Source of the DNA: Triglochin maritima | Lineage: Eukaryota > Streptophyta > Magnoliopsida > Alismatales > Juncaginaceae | NCBI GenBank assembly: GCA_963682175.1 | Contig: OY821789.1 | Location: 682,001-746,000 of the forward strand | DNA: 64,000 nt | Direction: 5' to 3' | Position numbers and translations under genes: made by a program | The notes under the pieces: generated by a model | Databases searched by the model: none | Told to the model about the DNA's origin: nothing | Seen by the model: only the letters and a program-made list of their open reading frames with translations | Part shown: piece by piece, positions 32,151 through 44,942 of the stretch | Layout of the letters: the number at the start of each line of letters is the position of its first letter | Numbering within the stretch: position 1 is the first letter of the stretch

Positions 32151-34886
32151 ACCTTTGTCTTTTGGTATTATGCTAATTTGCTGTCTGGAATGCCTGTGGG
32201 TTTTTAGTCAAATTTAGTTTCTTGATTCTAAATCTTTCTTCTAAAAAGCGGGGTATGTTGGAAATCTTGAAGCATATGATGCGTTCTTTACTCGAGGAGG
32301 GGCCATCTTTTATAGCGTTTGTAATCATGACCAAGGCAATTTCAAGTAGAGCTTAATCTCAAAAAAGAAATGTCTACACTCTAGAGCTTCAAACCTGACT
32401 TAAGCAATTTACCTTAGCATGATATTATTATAATACAACCCCCTTTCAGTAAGGGACCAAGGGTGTCTATGAACACCTGTAAGCTATTTAAAAATATACT
32501 ATCCAGGGAAAAGAAATCATATCGGTTCAAGTTCAGTACTTCAGTTCGTATTGGTTTAAGTTGCAATTTGCATTTGAATATTCTGCTTCCCAACTACCCA
32601 AGTTGGAAAAGTAGCAACGAATGACAAAAAAGTAACATACAAAATGCTATATTTATTCTCACTGCCCTTAACAATTCCTTTATGTCAATATAGTAACACG
32701 TCTCATCTAACCATAAATTAAGTATGATAATGATCGTAAAATGATTGATATTATCACTGAAAGACTATCTAGGATGAAAGGAATGATCGTCAGAGAGTAG
32801 TATTCGCTTCCAATTATTGTAAAAGTATTGCAGAGGTGGAAAAGTTAATTCATAGTAAGATTCACACTCTCTCAAAGCCAAGGATGGAATCACAAGTCTT
32901 TTTGGAATGTTATGATTTAAAATGACGAGAGAGGGTAGTATAGTTGATATAATAAAAGGTTCCTCACTACTCATTAGTTTAAATGTTTTGAGTTTTGACG
33001 CCTACAGGTATAACGGCGAAAATTTTGTTTCCTTGAAAGAATGGAATCGTCACAAACTTAAAAACTGCGATCATGTAATATAAACCCAATGAAAAAAATG
33101 CAATTGTAATTTAAAATTATGCATATTGAGTAATTGATTTTACATGTGGATTTTTTATAATAATAAATTAACCGAGGACATTACAAGCATTTAATCTGGA
33201 TCTGGATGAAATTATATAGACTTCTTTTTACCCCTTTATTTAGCTGGAAAGCAGAGAGCGCATAATTTGAGATATATTTCAAAAATGATTATCAGAACTA
33301 GAATTTGATTGAATTACACCGTTCAAGTTGAAACTAGAGCCAAATCGAACTTTTGAATCTTATATGAACAATACAAAAATTATGATCAAAGCTAAAGGTT
33401 GACATCGACTCCAAATTATGATCAACAAGTGTGATGACAAACAATTAATGGACTTAACTCAGCTGCCAATCGAGAGTAACCCCCCCCCAATCAAATTTGC
33501 TTGTCTACACCCTCAGTGTAACAACATCGATGGTGATTCATAAATCACATCGAATGCTTGTTACTGTTTCAAAGAAAAGGAAATTGGCAAGTTTTTCATC
33601 AAAAACTAAAATTCGACAATGGTTTAAACTCGTCCGAAACAAGGAGAGCTTCAGCTTTTACAGGCCTATGCACTATTTTGCTTTCCAAAGGATTTTGAAG
33701 GTACAAATTAAACTGCCACATAACAAAACCTTACCCCTAAAATCTCTCTACACAATCTGTCACGAAGAGCAGCAGTACCATAGAGATTAGACGGCACAGA
33801 ACCTCCCGAACCAAATTCATACTTCTGGTAATCTGATTACGTAGGAGAGAAGCTCCATTTCAGAAGAAAGTAGCATGCTTGTACTCATGTAAATATGTAA
33901 TCCCCCACACCACCAAGTACCAACCCATGTGTGATTATAAAATAGGCAAGTTCCACATCCTTTCATCTCAATCCAGCATATAACACCGACTAGGGGAGAG
34001 CAATTTTTGGTCCGGTCCGGTCCGGTCCAGACCAAAACTCAGGCCTAACACAAGCCCTAACACAGGACTACTTCAAAGTAGATAGTCTTGGTCATGAACT
34101 TAAGAGAAGGCACTACTGTTTGTCTTAGGTCCACTACTCACTTGTGTCAATAATTAACTGATTGGTACCATTACATCCATACTGATACTAGAAAAGCTTA
34201 TAGGGGGTACAAAGTACTGGAATTAGAAAGCAATAGGTTTTCTTGGCACAAGTACACCAAACATAAGCGTGTGCTCATCCCCCACTGCGAAGCATTTAGA
34301 TTTAGTGGTACATCAATCAACTTTTCTCCCTAATTTTTCCCACACCCCTAAGAATAACAACACCAGTTAAAACAACCACTGCGTGGATACAAGGAGACTA
34401 ATGGATCATCAGTAGAAAGATTTGAGGCCATTACCATCCGTTGACATCAAGAAGGTAAGTCAAACATGCTCAGTTATCTGATCATTCTGATGGAGGACTA
34501 GTCTGCTCAAAGTCACAAAAAAATGCCCAGGCTGCAATAACCACATACAACAACCTAACATGAATCTCAGAAAAATCACAGGCCCGTATTCTTAACAATA
34601 TTCTGTACATAGACACAGAGAACACATTATGAAAATCTGATACAAGAAGACAGACCCAGAAATTCTCTCATCTAGTAAGAAGTTTTAGCTATATCATTGT
34701 CTAAATTCGGGCTGCCATAGAAGAACAAAGTTCAAGCATAACAGATAATAGTGATCCTGACCAAGTATACCATAATTGGCTAGTAACAACACCAACAAGC
34801 AAAACATGGTTAAGCTACCTCACCTGACCTGGTTTGGTTGTGATCGAAACCATTGCCATGATAATAGCTTCCAGTCTACCAACAAC
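32151..34886. other. Intergenic region
   Basis: AT-rich DNA without a recognisable gene. It holds a C-run at 33481-33489 and a truncated GGTCCGGTCCGG fragment at about 33990-34050 (start AGGGGAGAGCA) related to the hAT-like MITEs at 5244 and 10219. The right end is the 3' flank of the NFS1 gene. Confidence 0.6.
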
Positions 34887-36224
34887 TTAATGTTGCGACC
34901 ATTGGATGCTCTTGATATCTATCCCTTCCTTCACCATCTCATAAAGAGGACTCATCTCCCTCAACTTCTCGACTTGCTTCACCGTCAGCTCCACCGCTAG
35001 ATCAATCTCCTCTGCCGTCGTGAATCGTCCGATGCCAAACCTTATGGAAGTATGTGCCATGTCCTCGTCGACGCCAAGTGCCCTCAGAACATAAGAAGGT
35101 TCCAAACTAGCACTAGTGCAAGCGCTCCCACTCGAAACCGCAACCTCCTTGAGCCCCATCAACAGACTCTCCCCTTCCACATACGCGAACGACAAATTCA
35201 AATTCCCAGGATACCTCTTCTCCACACTCCCATTAATCACAACACCGTCCAACTTCGCTCGGATTCGAGCCAGAAGCCGTTCCTGAAGCGATGAAATACG
35301 CTGATTATCATACTCCATCTCCTTGGCAGCCAATTCGCAAGCAGCCCCCATTCCAACAGCCAGCGGAGTCGGAACCGTCCCACTCCGAATCCCCCTCTCC
35401 TGACCGCCCCCATTCATCTGAGGCTCAACCCGGACCCTCGGACGACGCCTCAAGTACAAAGCTCCAATGCCCTTCGGCCCGTAAATCTTATGCCCACTCA
35501 GCGACATCAAACTTATGTTCATCTTCTCGACATCAATCGGAATCTTCCCAACCGCCTGCGCGGCATCCGTATGGAAAAAAACCTTCTTCTCCTTACAAAT
35601 CCTCCCGATCTCCTCCAACGGCTGGACCACTCCAATCTCATTATTAACCGCCATGATTGATACCAATCCGGTATCCGGCCGAATTGCCGCTGCAAGCCGA
35701 TCAAGATCGACAAGACCATCCGACTTAACCGGAAGATAAGTAACCTCAAACCCCTCTTGCTGGAGGTGCCGGCAGGAGTCAAGCACGCACTTGTGCTCAG
35801 TCTGGGTGGTGACAACGTGGCGTTTGGTGTCCTTGTAAAAGTGCATGAGTCCCTTAACGGAGATATTGTTGGATTCGGTCGCGCCGGAGGTGAAGAAGAC
35901 TTCTTTAGGGTTTGCGGAGATTAAAGCGGCGATCTGGGATCGGGCGACCTCTACGGCGGCGTCGGACTCCCAGCCGTAGAGGTGGGTTCGGGAGTGAGGG
36001 TTTCCAAAGCGGGAGAGGTAGAAGGGGAGCATGGAGTCGAGGACGCGGGGGTCGACTGGGGTGGTGGCTTGCATGTCGAGGTAGAGAGGGCGTCCCGAGA
36101 TGCGGACGCCCTTGATGGAGATGGAGGAGTCGGTTGGGGCATCGGTGACCACGGACGCGGCGGACGTGGAGAGGCGGCGGAGGAGGAGTGACGAGGCAAG
36201 GCGGCGGGCGAGGTTCGAAGACAT
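34887..36224 (-). CDS. NFS1: Mitochondrial cysteine desulfurase NFS1 (IscS-type)
   Basis: An intronless 445-residue frame. The N-terminus ([20 protein letters not shown]) is an Arg/Ser-rich mitochondrial presequence. The PLP aminotransferase-V fold follows with IscS landmarks: [44 protein letters not shown], the PLP-binding lysine in [12 protein letters not shown], the RSGT motif, and the catalytic cysteine loop [17 protein letters not shown]. The end KSIQWSQH matches the conserved eukaryotic NFS1 tail. With ISD11 and frataxin it supplies sulfur from cysteine for Fe-S cluster assembly on ISU scaffolds in the matrix. An upstream in-frame Met at 36347 exists, but the start at 36224 gives the usual length. 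Length and motifs are complete. Confidence 0.96.
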   Translation of the reverse strand: MSSNLARRLASSLLLRRLSTSAASVVTDAPTDSSISIKGVRISGRPLYLDMQATTPVDPRVLDSMLPFYLSRFGNPHSRTHLYGWESDAAVEVARSQIAALISANPKEVFFTSGATESNNISVKGLMHFYKDTKRHVVTTQTEHKCVLDSCRHLQQEGFEVTYLPVKSDGLVDLDRLAAAIRPDTGLVSIMAVNNEIGVVQPLEEIGRICKEKKVFFHTDAAQAVGKIPIDVEKMNISLMSLSGHKIYGPKGIGALYLRRRPRVRVEPQMNGGGQERGIRSGTVPTPLAVGMGAACELAAKEMEYDNQRISSLQERLLARIRAKLDGVVINGSVEKRYPGNLNLSFAYVEGESLLMGLKEVAVSSGSACTSASLEPSYVLRALGVDEDMAHTSIRFGIGRFTTAEEIDLAVELTVKQVEKLREMSPLYEMVKEGIDIKSIQWSQH

Positions 36225-36700
36225 GGTTGAAGAAGGTAAGGGTGCGTGGAGAGTGGTGTGCGGTCGAGAAGAGGTCATAAGGTTGTGGTGTTGGAAGAGG
36301 AGACGAGACGGTGGACTCTTTGTGGGCCGTGGGCCTGGAAAGCCCATTTATAAAATTGGACTGGACTAACTTCGAAGTCCAAATTTGAATTCCCATAATT
36401 AAGCCCAATATATACTAAATTCTTGTGACCTGGACTGACATTCCCAATAGGCCCTTCTTCCACTGGGCTGATCTGAAAGTCCAAATTCATGTTCGAATTC
36501 TAATAGGGAAATGTGGACTTTTCGAGTTGGTATTTGGTAGGAGTAGAGGACTGGATGCGGTGGGCTCTTTATGGGCCTTCGGCCGTTAGAACCCACTAGG
36601 CCCACGGGCCAACAACACTTAAAGCAGTGTCGAACGCCCAAATAAAGATTTGGACACTCGCCTCGCCTGGTTATTTGCAATAACCAGAGTTATTGATTTT
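36225..36700 (-). promoter_or_regulatory. NFS1 promoter with repeated TGGGCC/T (site II) motifs
   Basis: TGGGCC or TGGGCT, on either strand, occurs at about 36323, 36330, 36341, 36402, 36464, 36561, 36572 and 36599. Site II motifs are known in promoters of plant nuclear genes for mitochondrial proteins, where TCP factors bind. The blocks near 36306-36345 and 36551-36605 look like a duplicated segment about 245 bp apart. Confidence 0.6.
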
Positions 36701-38993
36701 TCGATAACTGAGCTGTAGTTAATTGTTAATGAAATGAAATACACCACTAACTCCAAAGGTCTTGGTTTAATGAGTGCTACTGCTAACCAGATATCCTATG
36801 TGAATGGGTAAAAAGTTGTGTGAAAATCGAGAAAGAATTTCTCAAGTTAAGAAACAAGTGGATTTGATATCGATGTCTTTTTAAGTTGATCGGGATCCTT
36901 CAAGGCTTCTCAAAGTCCAACTTCTGTGTTATGCGATAGATAAAGGTAGTAACTTTTCTTGGTTCTGACAACGACACTTTCCAACCCTTCGTATTGTATA
37001 ACTAGTCCAGAATATGACATCAGTGAATTCGTCAATATGATGATAAATAAACTAATAATCTATCTTAAAAAGGCTTATGCAACTTGGATTACAAGCATGA
37101 ACATCTGTATAAAGTTGTTCCACATCCACTAAACATATATTCATGTAAAAACTGTCAACGGGTATACATGTTCTTTTATTGGGGGGGGGGGTGGGAAGCA
37201 ATAATAGCAGAGCCTAACAGTTGACACAATTAAATTGACTATTCAAGCGATCTAATCTATGAACAATACTTTTAATCAGAGAAACTTCGTGCTCTTTGGC
37301 GGTGATTGAAATTTAAGGGAACACATATGGACCACTCAAAAATACCTATAAAAATGGAATGTCATTTGGAATCTGGACACTTCATATCTTTACTTTATGA
37401 TTCCCATCTTACGTGCACTCGAGAGGCAATATAAACCTCTCGTTTTGCCGTCGATTCCATCATCTTAATTGACATCTACTTTTGGCAATTTGAAACAAAA
37501 TGTCCATCATGGTTAAATGTTTGCTCAACCGCCACGGAACACATTCTTATTTGTTTTTTCGGGGTCGGAGTCAAGCCTAGAGAGAAAATCCCCAGTAGCC
37601 TTTTCTGATTATTGTGGAGATCTGAAGGCGTCGGACTTGGTGGCTTTCTATTCATGATTAGCTTTTGACTTTTGTTTTATTTGATTAGAAGATTAACTGC
37701 TGCAAATGTTCTCCCTGGACGCGTGTGGGTTGAATTATGGAATATATCTTGTGATTTTTTTTGCCTATACTAAGAAAATTTACAGACAAAAATGAATATT
37801 ATTAAAACAAAAAATATAACCTCTCACAATTGCACCACACATCTATGTTATTGTTTGCTTAATTAGAACTGCAGATTCAGAGCAAACTAGAAAGCTACAA
37901 TTTCTTGTGAATTTTCTTTAATACACTTATTTGATTCTGTGCTATGTTTATGTCATATTTATTTAAACATATAAACCATTCTATAATAGGTTATTAGCAT
38001 TTTTCTTAATTTAATACTTGACCTCAGAATATCTTGCTGTCTTTACTCTTTTAGTCAAGACATTTAATAGCTTCCTGTTTACTAGAGAGACAAGTCAACA
38101 GGAGCATGAAATTTGGGCCACGCGGCATTCTTGCACAGTTGCATGTTCTCCCAGATTTGCATTTGAAATAAAATTGTGGCACCTGGAAATTACATGCGAA
38201 ATCAGGAATGTCTCTGTTTTGTAATCTTCTGAACTTTTTAATTTGTTTCCTCTTTCTTGGAAGTTTCTTAGGATGTGAATTTCCATAATGCTGCGTCATA
38301 CGGTCCCCTTTCTGTCTTGCCTTCAGACTGTAATCCGCAACTCGATTAGAATTAAGTTAACATAATCTCATTTTCAAGGTCATTTATTCCTGGGGTGTTA
38401 ATTTGTGTCACGATACGACGACCTTATACGAACCAACACAAAAAATATTAGTTTGAGATTGACAAAAATGGGTTTGGATCGTAATCGAGTTAACACGACT
38501 GACTCTAAATGGTTTGCGTTTGAGTTTATCACATGTAACTTATGTTCAACATGTTAATATATGTCTTAATGATATATAAATATATTTGTATTTATAATAT
38601 TAAAATATATTAATAAAATTAACAAGAATCTCCACACTTTTCATATTTTATTTTGAAGTATTTTAATTGGCAATCAGCGACCAAATTCATAACCATTTAT
38701 GTTAGTTTTTCATAATCTCCTAATCAAATTGTAAATGTTGTTGAATTTTTGTCATAAATAATGTTTATATGGGTAAGTATAAGTGTATAACCCTACACGA
38801 ACACTACCCATTTTAATTAATAAACGACTTAGAAAGGTTGGGTCAGGTTGACAAAATTTTAAATATATCGATTTTGAATTTTCCTTTTCAATCCGCATAA
38901 TAAATATATTGAGTTTGGGTTGGTGGATCCGATTGGATTGCAAATGTTTGATGCGAAATTACTATTCCCATTTGTCTCTTTCACCTGAAGTAA
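36701..38993. other. Intergenic region
   Basis: No gene was recognised. It contains a G-run at about 37181-37190 and AT-rich tracts. Short open frames at 38018-38299 look like chance. Confidence 0.6.
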
Positions 38994-41778
38994 GGATAAT
39001 TTGCTAAAGTGCATCTCGTAGGTTGCGTAATTGGTGATATACACATGAATTTTTGTTATTACTGGATGTGCACCTGTAACTGAACATATTTGCTCATATG
39101 CACCTCTGTCGTTAGTGGGACATACTCCATCACTGTTTCCGTCCAACGTCGTTAGATAATTTGCAAACAAAACCTCATAAAATTCAAATATCCTTAATAT
39201 TAAAAACAAAAATTGAAAACAAAAATTGAAAACAAAAAAAACCACAACCCTCCTTCTTCCCTAAACTCTCTCTCTCTACTCCTTCCTCAACCACCACCTC
39301 ATGCCTCGGCCCCTCACCTAGTCTCCCTCTCATTTTCCTCCTTCTCCACCTCAATCACTTCCCCTGCGCTCACCTCCTCCTCCTCTTCTCCCTCTCTGCC
39401 GCCTTCGAGCTAGCTCCACCTGTGTTGATCGGTGGATGGGTGGAGGGTGGTTGGGGTCGTTGATTGACATCATATCATGCATATATTTGTATCTTATAAC
39501 CTTTAATTTAGCCTAAGCAATGCTACGTAACAAGTGTTATGTTTATGTTTCAGGAATTTATAGGTTTAGGAAGAAAAGACTCAAAATGACTCAAATCCAA
39601 GGAAAATGACTAAGTTGCAAGACTTGTGGACTGAGATGAAAGAGTGAATGACCCAGATGTAAAACCAAAAGAATTAATGAGTAAATCAAGAAGCTTCACA
39701 CCTTAATGAAGAGTATTTTGACAATTAAATCTGGGTCCAACCATCAACAACAAAATCAGGTTCATCAAACACCAAGAAATCAAACAAGAACCAAGCCAAA
39801 GAAATCTAGACCCGATCAGAAGAATATAGACCGCTGATTAGCGGTCCCAGACCGCCAATCAGCAGTCAAGATGTCTTCTAAACGCACATGCTTTGGTCGG
39901 ATGTTAGATTAGTTGTATTTAGTCCATATTTGGTATGCTTTTAGTCCCATTCCGGGGGGTTGTCCCGGATTAGCTTTTTCCATGCCTATAAATAGAACTA
40001 TTCACCTTCCTTTGTATTTACCCATTGCTTGGTAACATTCTCTCTACTTGGAGTAAAATTCTTGAAGTAAAAACTCAATGTGGAGAAGAATGCCACTTGT
40101 AATGTGAGTCATGTAAATAAAATAATCGTTCTTACTTTCTTTTAATCTTGTCTTTTAACTCTTGCATGCTTCTTTAGTTTTACTTTTCTTTCAATTAGCT
40201 TATTTAATATTTCTTTCTTTCTTAGTTTGATTTCCTTTCATTAGAATATTGAATTTGTTAATGTAGGTTGTAGTGTAATGATTAGTGAGTGGTTTCATCC
40301 CCAATTGGGGGTGGAGAAATATGTAATATGATTATGTGATGTATTACGTGTGCGTTATCTTAATCCTTTGAGCCTTATATGATTTCCATAACTATCTAAT
40401 GAGATTTTACTCTTGCCTTTGATATGTTAATTCTCTTGAATGAAGCTTAACATATGCTTAGATTAGTGGACTTATTTTATGGGGAATGATGAGGTAAGGA
40501 TAAAGATGGAATTAATATTGGAAACATGACTTGTAGTTGCATGTCCTCTTGTCGCATTTACCTTGGTTAATGTCTTGTATATTTTAATGATAATGTGCTA
40601 TCTTATTTCATGAGGAGGCATAGTAGGGTCTAGTCTTTATACATGAGTTCATTTAGCTTCATTCCAATTATTGTCTTGTATGTTTTAATGATATTGTGTT
40701 ATCTTAATTCATGTGGAGGCAAAGTTGGATTTAGTTTTATGATTTTCATGCACTACATGTTGTGATTAGCATAATTGAACACACACACACATACACATAT
40801 CTTTATATTCACATTCTTTCTCTACCCCTTATGGGGTTTAGTTTTATTGCGTATTTCCTATTTTATTTTCGCATTGTTCTGTAGTTTAGATCGTAACTCT
40901 TTTCTCTCATTTCTTTCCAACTCGCCTTCGAACAAACTAAAGTCGACACACCTCGCTGTGGATCGACCCGTTTTTGTCACCGCTTTGCACTTGCGGTTAA
41001 TTAAAACATATCAATCAGTCGTCAAGGTCAAGTTCAGATTGGTTGTGGGGTTGCATTACTATGTTGTGGTTTTCCATCTGGTCATGCAAGGTCAATCGTC
41101 AAGGATCGGGTGGAAGGTGTATGCAATTTACGTCGTCGAGCGGAGACGGGTTGAGTTCGTCACAAAGAATTGGGGTTGATTGTCTTGGTTGATTAGTTGA
41201 TTGTTCAGCTTTGACGGGTTGATTGTTCGTTGTCGTGTTCGCAAATGTTGACGGGCTGAATGTCATCGAGAGGAGGTGATCGGCTTGGGGTTGATTAGTT
41301 GGCATGATTTGTTTCTTGTAATGAATAGAGATATAGATTTCCATTCTTTGGTTTGTTGTTTGGATTTTGAATTGGCTGGTTGTGGAATGAATGGATGGGT
41401 TGATTGTATGCTCTGATTTCAATTTGGCTGAATGGATAAATGAATTGGAGATTTGTTTCCAGTGAATTCTAATAAAAAATACCAATAAAGATGGACGAGA
41501 GAGAATGTGTTTGTGGAAGGAGGGTTGTGGCTCTTTATGTTTTAACTTTTGTTCTTTTATTTTTATATTAAGGATATTTGTATTTTACGAGATTTAATTT
41601 GTAAATTGTCTCTCGGTGTTGGATGAAAATGGTAACGAAGTGAGTCTTACTAACGGAATATATGCATATAAGCAAATAAGTTCGGTTTATAGTACACATC
41701 GAGCGAAATAAAACTCATGTACATATCACCAATTATGCAACTTGCAAAGTGCAACTTAGCAAATTACCCTAAAAAAAG
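38994..41778. mobile_element. Mutator-like element with long terminal inverted repeats, non-autonomous
   Basis: The left arm (about 38994-39262: GGATAATTTGCTAAAGTGCA, GCGTAATTGGTGATATACACATGA, AATATCCTTAATATTAAAAA, CCACAACCCTCCTTC) is the diverged reverse complement of the right arm (about 41515-41778). Arms of about 260 bp with this structure are typical of MULEs. No 9-bp duplication could be matched. The 2.2 kb interior has no MURA-like ORF. It includes a hairpin at 39829-39846 (GACCGCT-GATT-AGCGGTC), a repeated GTCTTGTATGTTTTAATGAT segment (about 40572 and 40674) and a (CA)n run near 40780. The same terminal words recur in the small element at 55109. Confidence 0.7.
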
Positions 41779-42403
41779 TACAAGACTGTTTGGAAAATTC
41801 TGGAATGGCAATTATTGGTATGCTTTTATCATTTTACACCGCAAGCTAAGGGTCCTCCGTTCCTCCCTTACCAACCAGTCAACCACCTACTAATTGATCA
41901 GATTTGTTAGGTTCCTCTGGAATCCCGTGTTCTCATCACGCAAGCAACAGAACAAAACAAAAGCTCATGTAATTTTCACAGTTGAGGACTTGAGGTGTTA
42001 GTAAAGCGACCTCAATAGGGTTTTCTTAGACATTTGGTGTGGTGCTCATCTATAGCCTTGCATCTGGTAGAGATCTCAAGATTGAATTATGAGTTTAATT
42101 GTCAATCAATCACCTTCAGGCTTCAGGTTTATACTTCTGCTCATATGAAAAGGAGGCATGGAGTGACCTGTGATGAAATCAAAGTTGGATTATGACGCTT
42201 ACTAGGCAACTAGTTTGATACGCCGAAAATGAAATTATCTGCTGAGCACGTAATCAGAAGAAGACTTGAATGATTCACCAACATCAAATTAAAAAAGATA
42301 TACTTTGACGACATTAACACCATCTGATTCGAAAGGTCCAACATATAAAAAAGATCCAATAACTCTGGACTCTTCTCCTTCACCAAAGAAACACCAACAA
42401 AAC

Positions 42404-44942
42404 ATGTCCCACAAACTCCCACAACTCCTACTCCTCCTCTTCCAAATCCTCCGAGTCTCAGCCCAAGAGGGCTTCACCTTCAATGGCTTCCATGGATCGA
42501 CCACCAACCTCACCCTCGACGGTCAAGCCTCCATGACGCCAGAAGGCCTTCTGAAGCTTACCAACGGCACAAAAGTCCTCAAAGGCCACGCCATCTACTC
42601 CAAATCAATCGCTTTCCGACAATCCTCGACCTCCAAAGTGCTCTCCTTCTCCACCACCTACGTCTTCGCAATCCGCTACACCGAGATGAGCGGTCACGGC
42701 ATAATATTCTTCATCTCGCCAACTGCCGACTTCATTCAAGCCACCGGGACACAATTCATGGGTCTCTTCAACGCCTCCAACAACGGCGATTCCACCAACC
42801 ACATCTTCGGTGTTGAAGTTGACACCATCCTCAACCCCGAGTTCAAAGACAGAAGCATGAACCACGTCGGCATCGACGTCAACGGCCTCAACTCCACCCT
42901 CGCCGCTGACGCCGGGTACTACAAAGAGAGTCACAGGGGGACCAAGTTTGAGAATTTAACCCTTTCCAGTGGACGCCCATTGCAGGTGTGGGTCGACTAC
43001 GACGGAGACTCGACGGAGATCAACGTGACGATGTCGCCGTTGCACGTGACCAAACCCAAGAAGCCACTCCTGTCTTCCAAGGTTAACTTGTCCAATATTT
43101 TTCCGACGACAACTACCATGCACGTGGGGTTCTCTTCTTCCTCCGATCCCTTCATAACAACGCATTACATTCTCGGGTGGAGCTTTCAGATTTCCGGAGA
43201 AGCCGAACTCAAGCTTTCGGCACTCCCTTCTGTTCCGAAGTCCAACGGCGGGAAGCCAATCGTTGCGACGTGGATCCCGATCGTGGCGGCGGTTGTGGTC
43301 GTTATGGTGGTGGTTGGGATTATAGTGGTGGTGAGGAGAAGGGTTAAATTCTCGGAGGTGATGGAGGAGTGGGAGAAAGAGCACGGGCCTTGTAGGTTCA
43401 GTTACAAGTCTCTTTATGAACACACCGGAGGGTTCAGACGGCAGAACCTTCTCGGGTCCGGCGGGTTCGGTAGCGTCTACCGGGGAGTCTTGCCGTCGTC
43501 GAACGCTGCCGTCGCTGTGAAGCGGATTTCACATGAGTCTCGACAGGGGATGAAGGAGTTCGTGGCGGAGATTGTGAGCATGGGGCGCCTCCGTCATCGC
43601 AATCTGGTCCAACTCCACGGGTACAATTCATATACTTACTTCAGAAATAAAATAATATATCATTCAGAAAATCATCAAACAATATTGTTTTGATAGTTTT
43701 CTTGTAGATCATTATACTCGTTATGCTTATTTTTCGTATTTGTAATTAATACAAACTCTACCATAGTTATCGTTTTTAGGAATTAATAAAAAATTGCATC
43801 CTAGAAAGAAAAAAAGGTATCGTATTCTAGGAATTAATTTGGGTAAAGCAGAAGATCTCTATATACATTTAATTTCTTGTCAAATTTGTCCGAAAAGAAC
43901 ATAATTCATGGCTAAGAAACATTCACTTTCTTGTAAACAGAAAAGGAAACCTACAATTATATACTCTAACACCTGAGAAAACTACCATATATATTGAGAA
44001 AATGAGCGCGTGATAGTCAACTAAAAATGTCATTAATTTGTAATAGCCGAACACCATTGTCAAGCATTAACTAATAACAGGCCGGGCACCACATTAAATA
44101 TATTCTAAGCAATATCTGACAATCTATTAAATGTGAGATACTTACAAGATTTGTTTAATTACCTCGTCAGATATTGTCGTAGAGAGAAAGAACTTATGTT
44201 GGTGTATGAGTACATGCCAAACGGAAGCCTCGACAAGCTAATCTTCAACGGTTCTAACACAACTCTCGACTGGACCCAAAGGCTGAACGCAATCAAAGGC
44301 GTAGCAAATGGTCTCCTCTACCTACACGAGGAATGGGTCCAAATCGTAATCCACAGAGACATCAAGGCGAGCAACGTCCTCCTCGACAAAGACATGAACG
44401 CCAAACTAGGCGACTTCGGCCTCGCGAGATTGTACGACCACGGCGCCGACATGCACACCACCCACGTGGTCGGAACCATGGGCTACCTCGCGCCGGAGCT
44501 GACGAGAACCGGCAAGGCCACCAAGGCAACCGACGTGTTCGCTTTCGGAGTGTTTGTGTTGGAGGTTGTGTGTGGAAGGAGGCCAATAGAGACAAGGTGG
44601 TCGGAGGAGGAGGTGGTGTTGGCTGACTGGGTCGTGGAGAAGTGGAAGAGAGGGGAAATTCTAGATGTCGTGGACCGGAGGATGATAGGAGGACGGAGTG
44701 AGGAGGTTGAGTTGGTTTTGAAGCTCGGGTTGTTGTGCTCCCACCCTTTGCCGGCGGCGAGGCCTAAGATAAGACAGGTGGTGAAGGTTTTGGCAGGAGA
44801 GGTGATGTTGCCGGAGTTGTCTTCCAGTTGTTTTGATACGAATACTTTGGCGATGTTGCGGAGAGAAGCATCAGACTTGGATGTTTTTCCCACTTTTGTT
44901 GTGTCGTCATCAACGGAGTCCGTTATTTTCACCGGAAGGTGA
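42404..44942 (+). CDS. L-type lectin-domain receptor-like kinase, complete
   Basis: Two exons (42404-43620 and 44171-44942) join in frame to 662 residues. In order there is a signal peptide (LLLLLFQILRVSAQ), a legume-lectin domain (about 22-270, with FSFSTTYVFAIRY, GHGIIFFISP, FGVEVDTILNPEF, NHVGIDVNG, VWVDYDGD), a membrane segment (about 285-310), and a kinase with G-loop LLGSGGFGSVYRG, VAVKR lysine, [38 protein letters not shown] and RPKIRQVV. The C-terminus ends FTGR. Members bind extracellular ligands such as nucleotides or sugars and signal in defence and development at the plasma membrane. The intron falls at LHG|YCRR, although this family is mostly intronless. All key kinase residues are present. 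Confidence 0.95.

Noticed and set aside
33481..33489. C-homopolymer as a possible regulatory or structural site
   Set aside because: A short isolated run in AT-rich intergenic DNA with no further context.
35905..36408. Pro/Arg-rich ORFs on both strands across the NFS1 5' end
   Set aside because: They are frame shadows of the GC-rich start of NFS1. The NFS1 frame alone has the conserved motifs.
42404..44942. Gene 42404-44942 as a pseudogene because exon 1 runs into a stop at 43693
   Set aside because: A GT donor at 43621 and an AG acceptor at 44170 restore the kinase frame exactly at LHG|YCRR, so the gene is complete.
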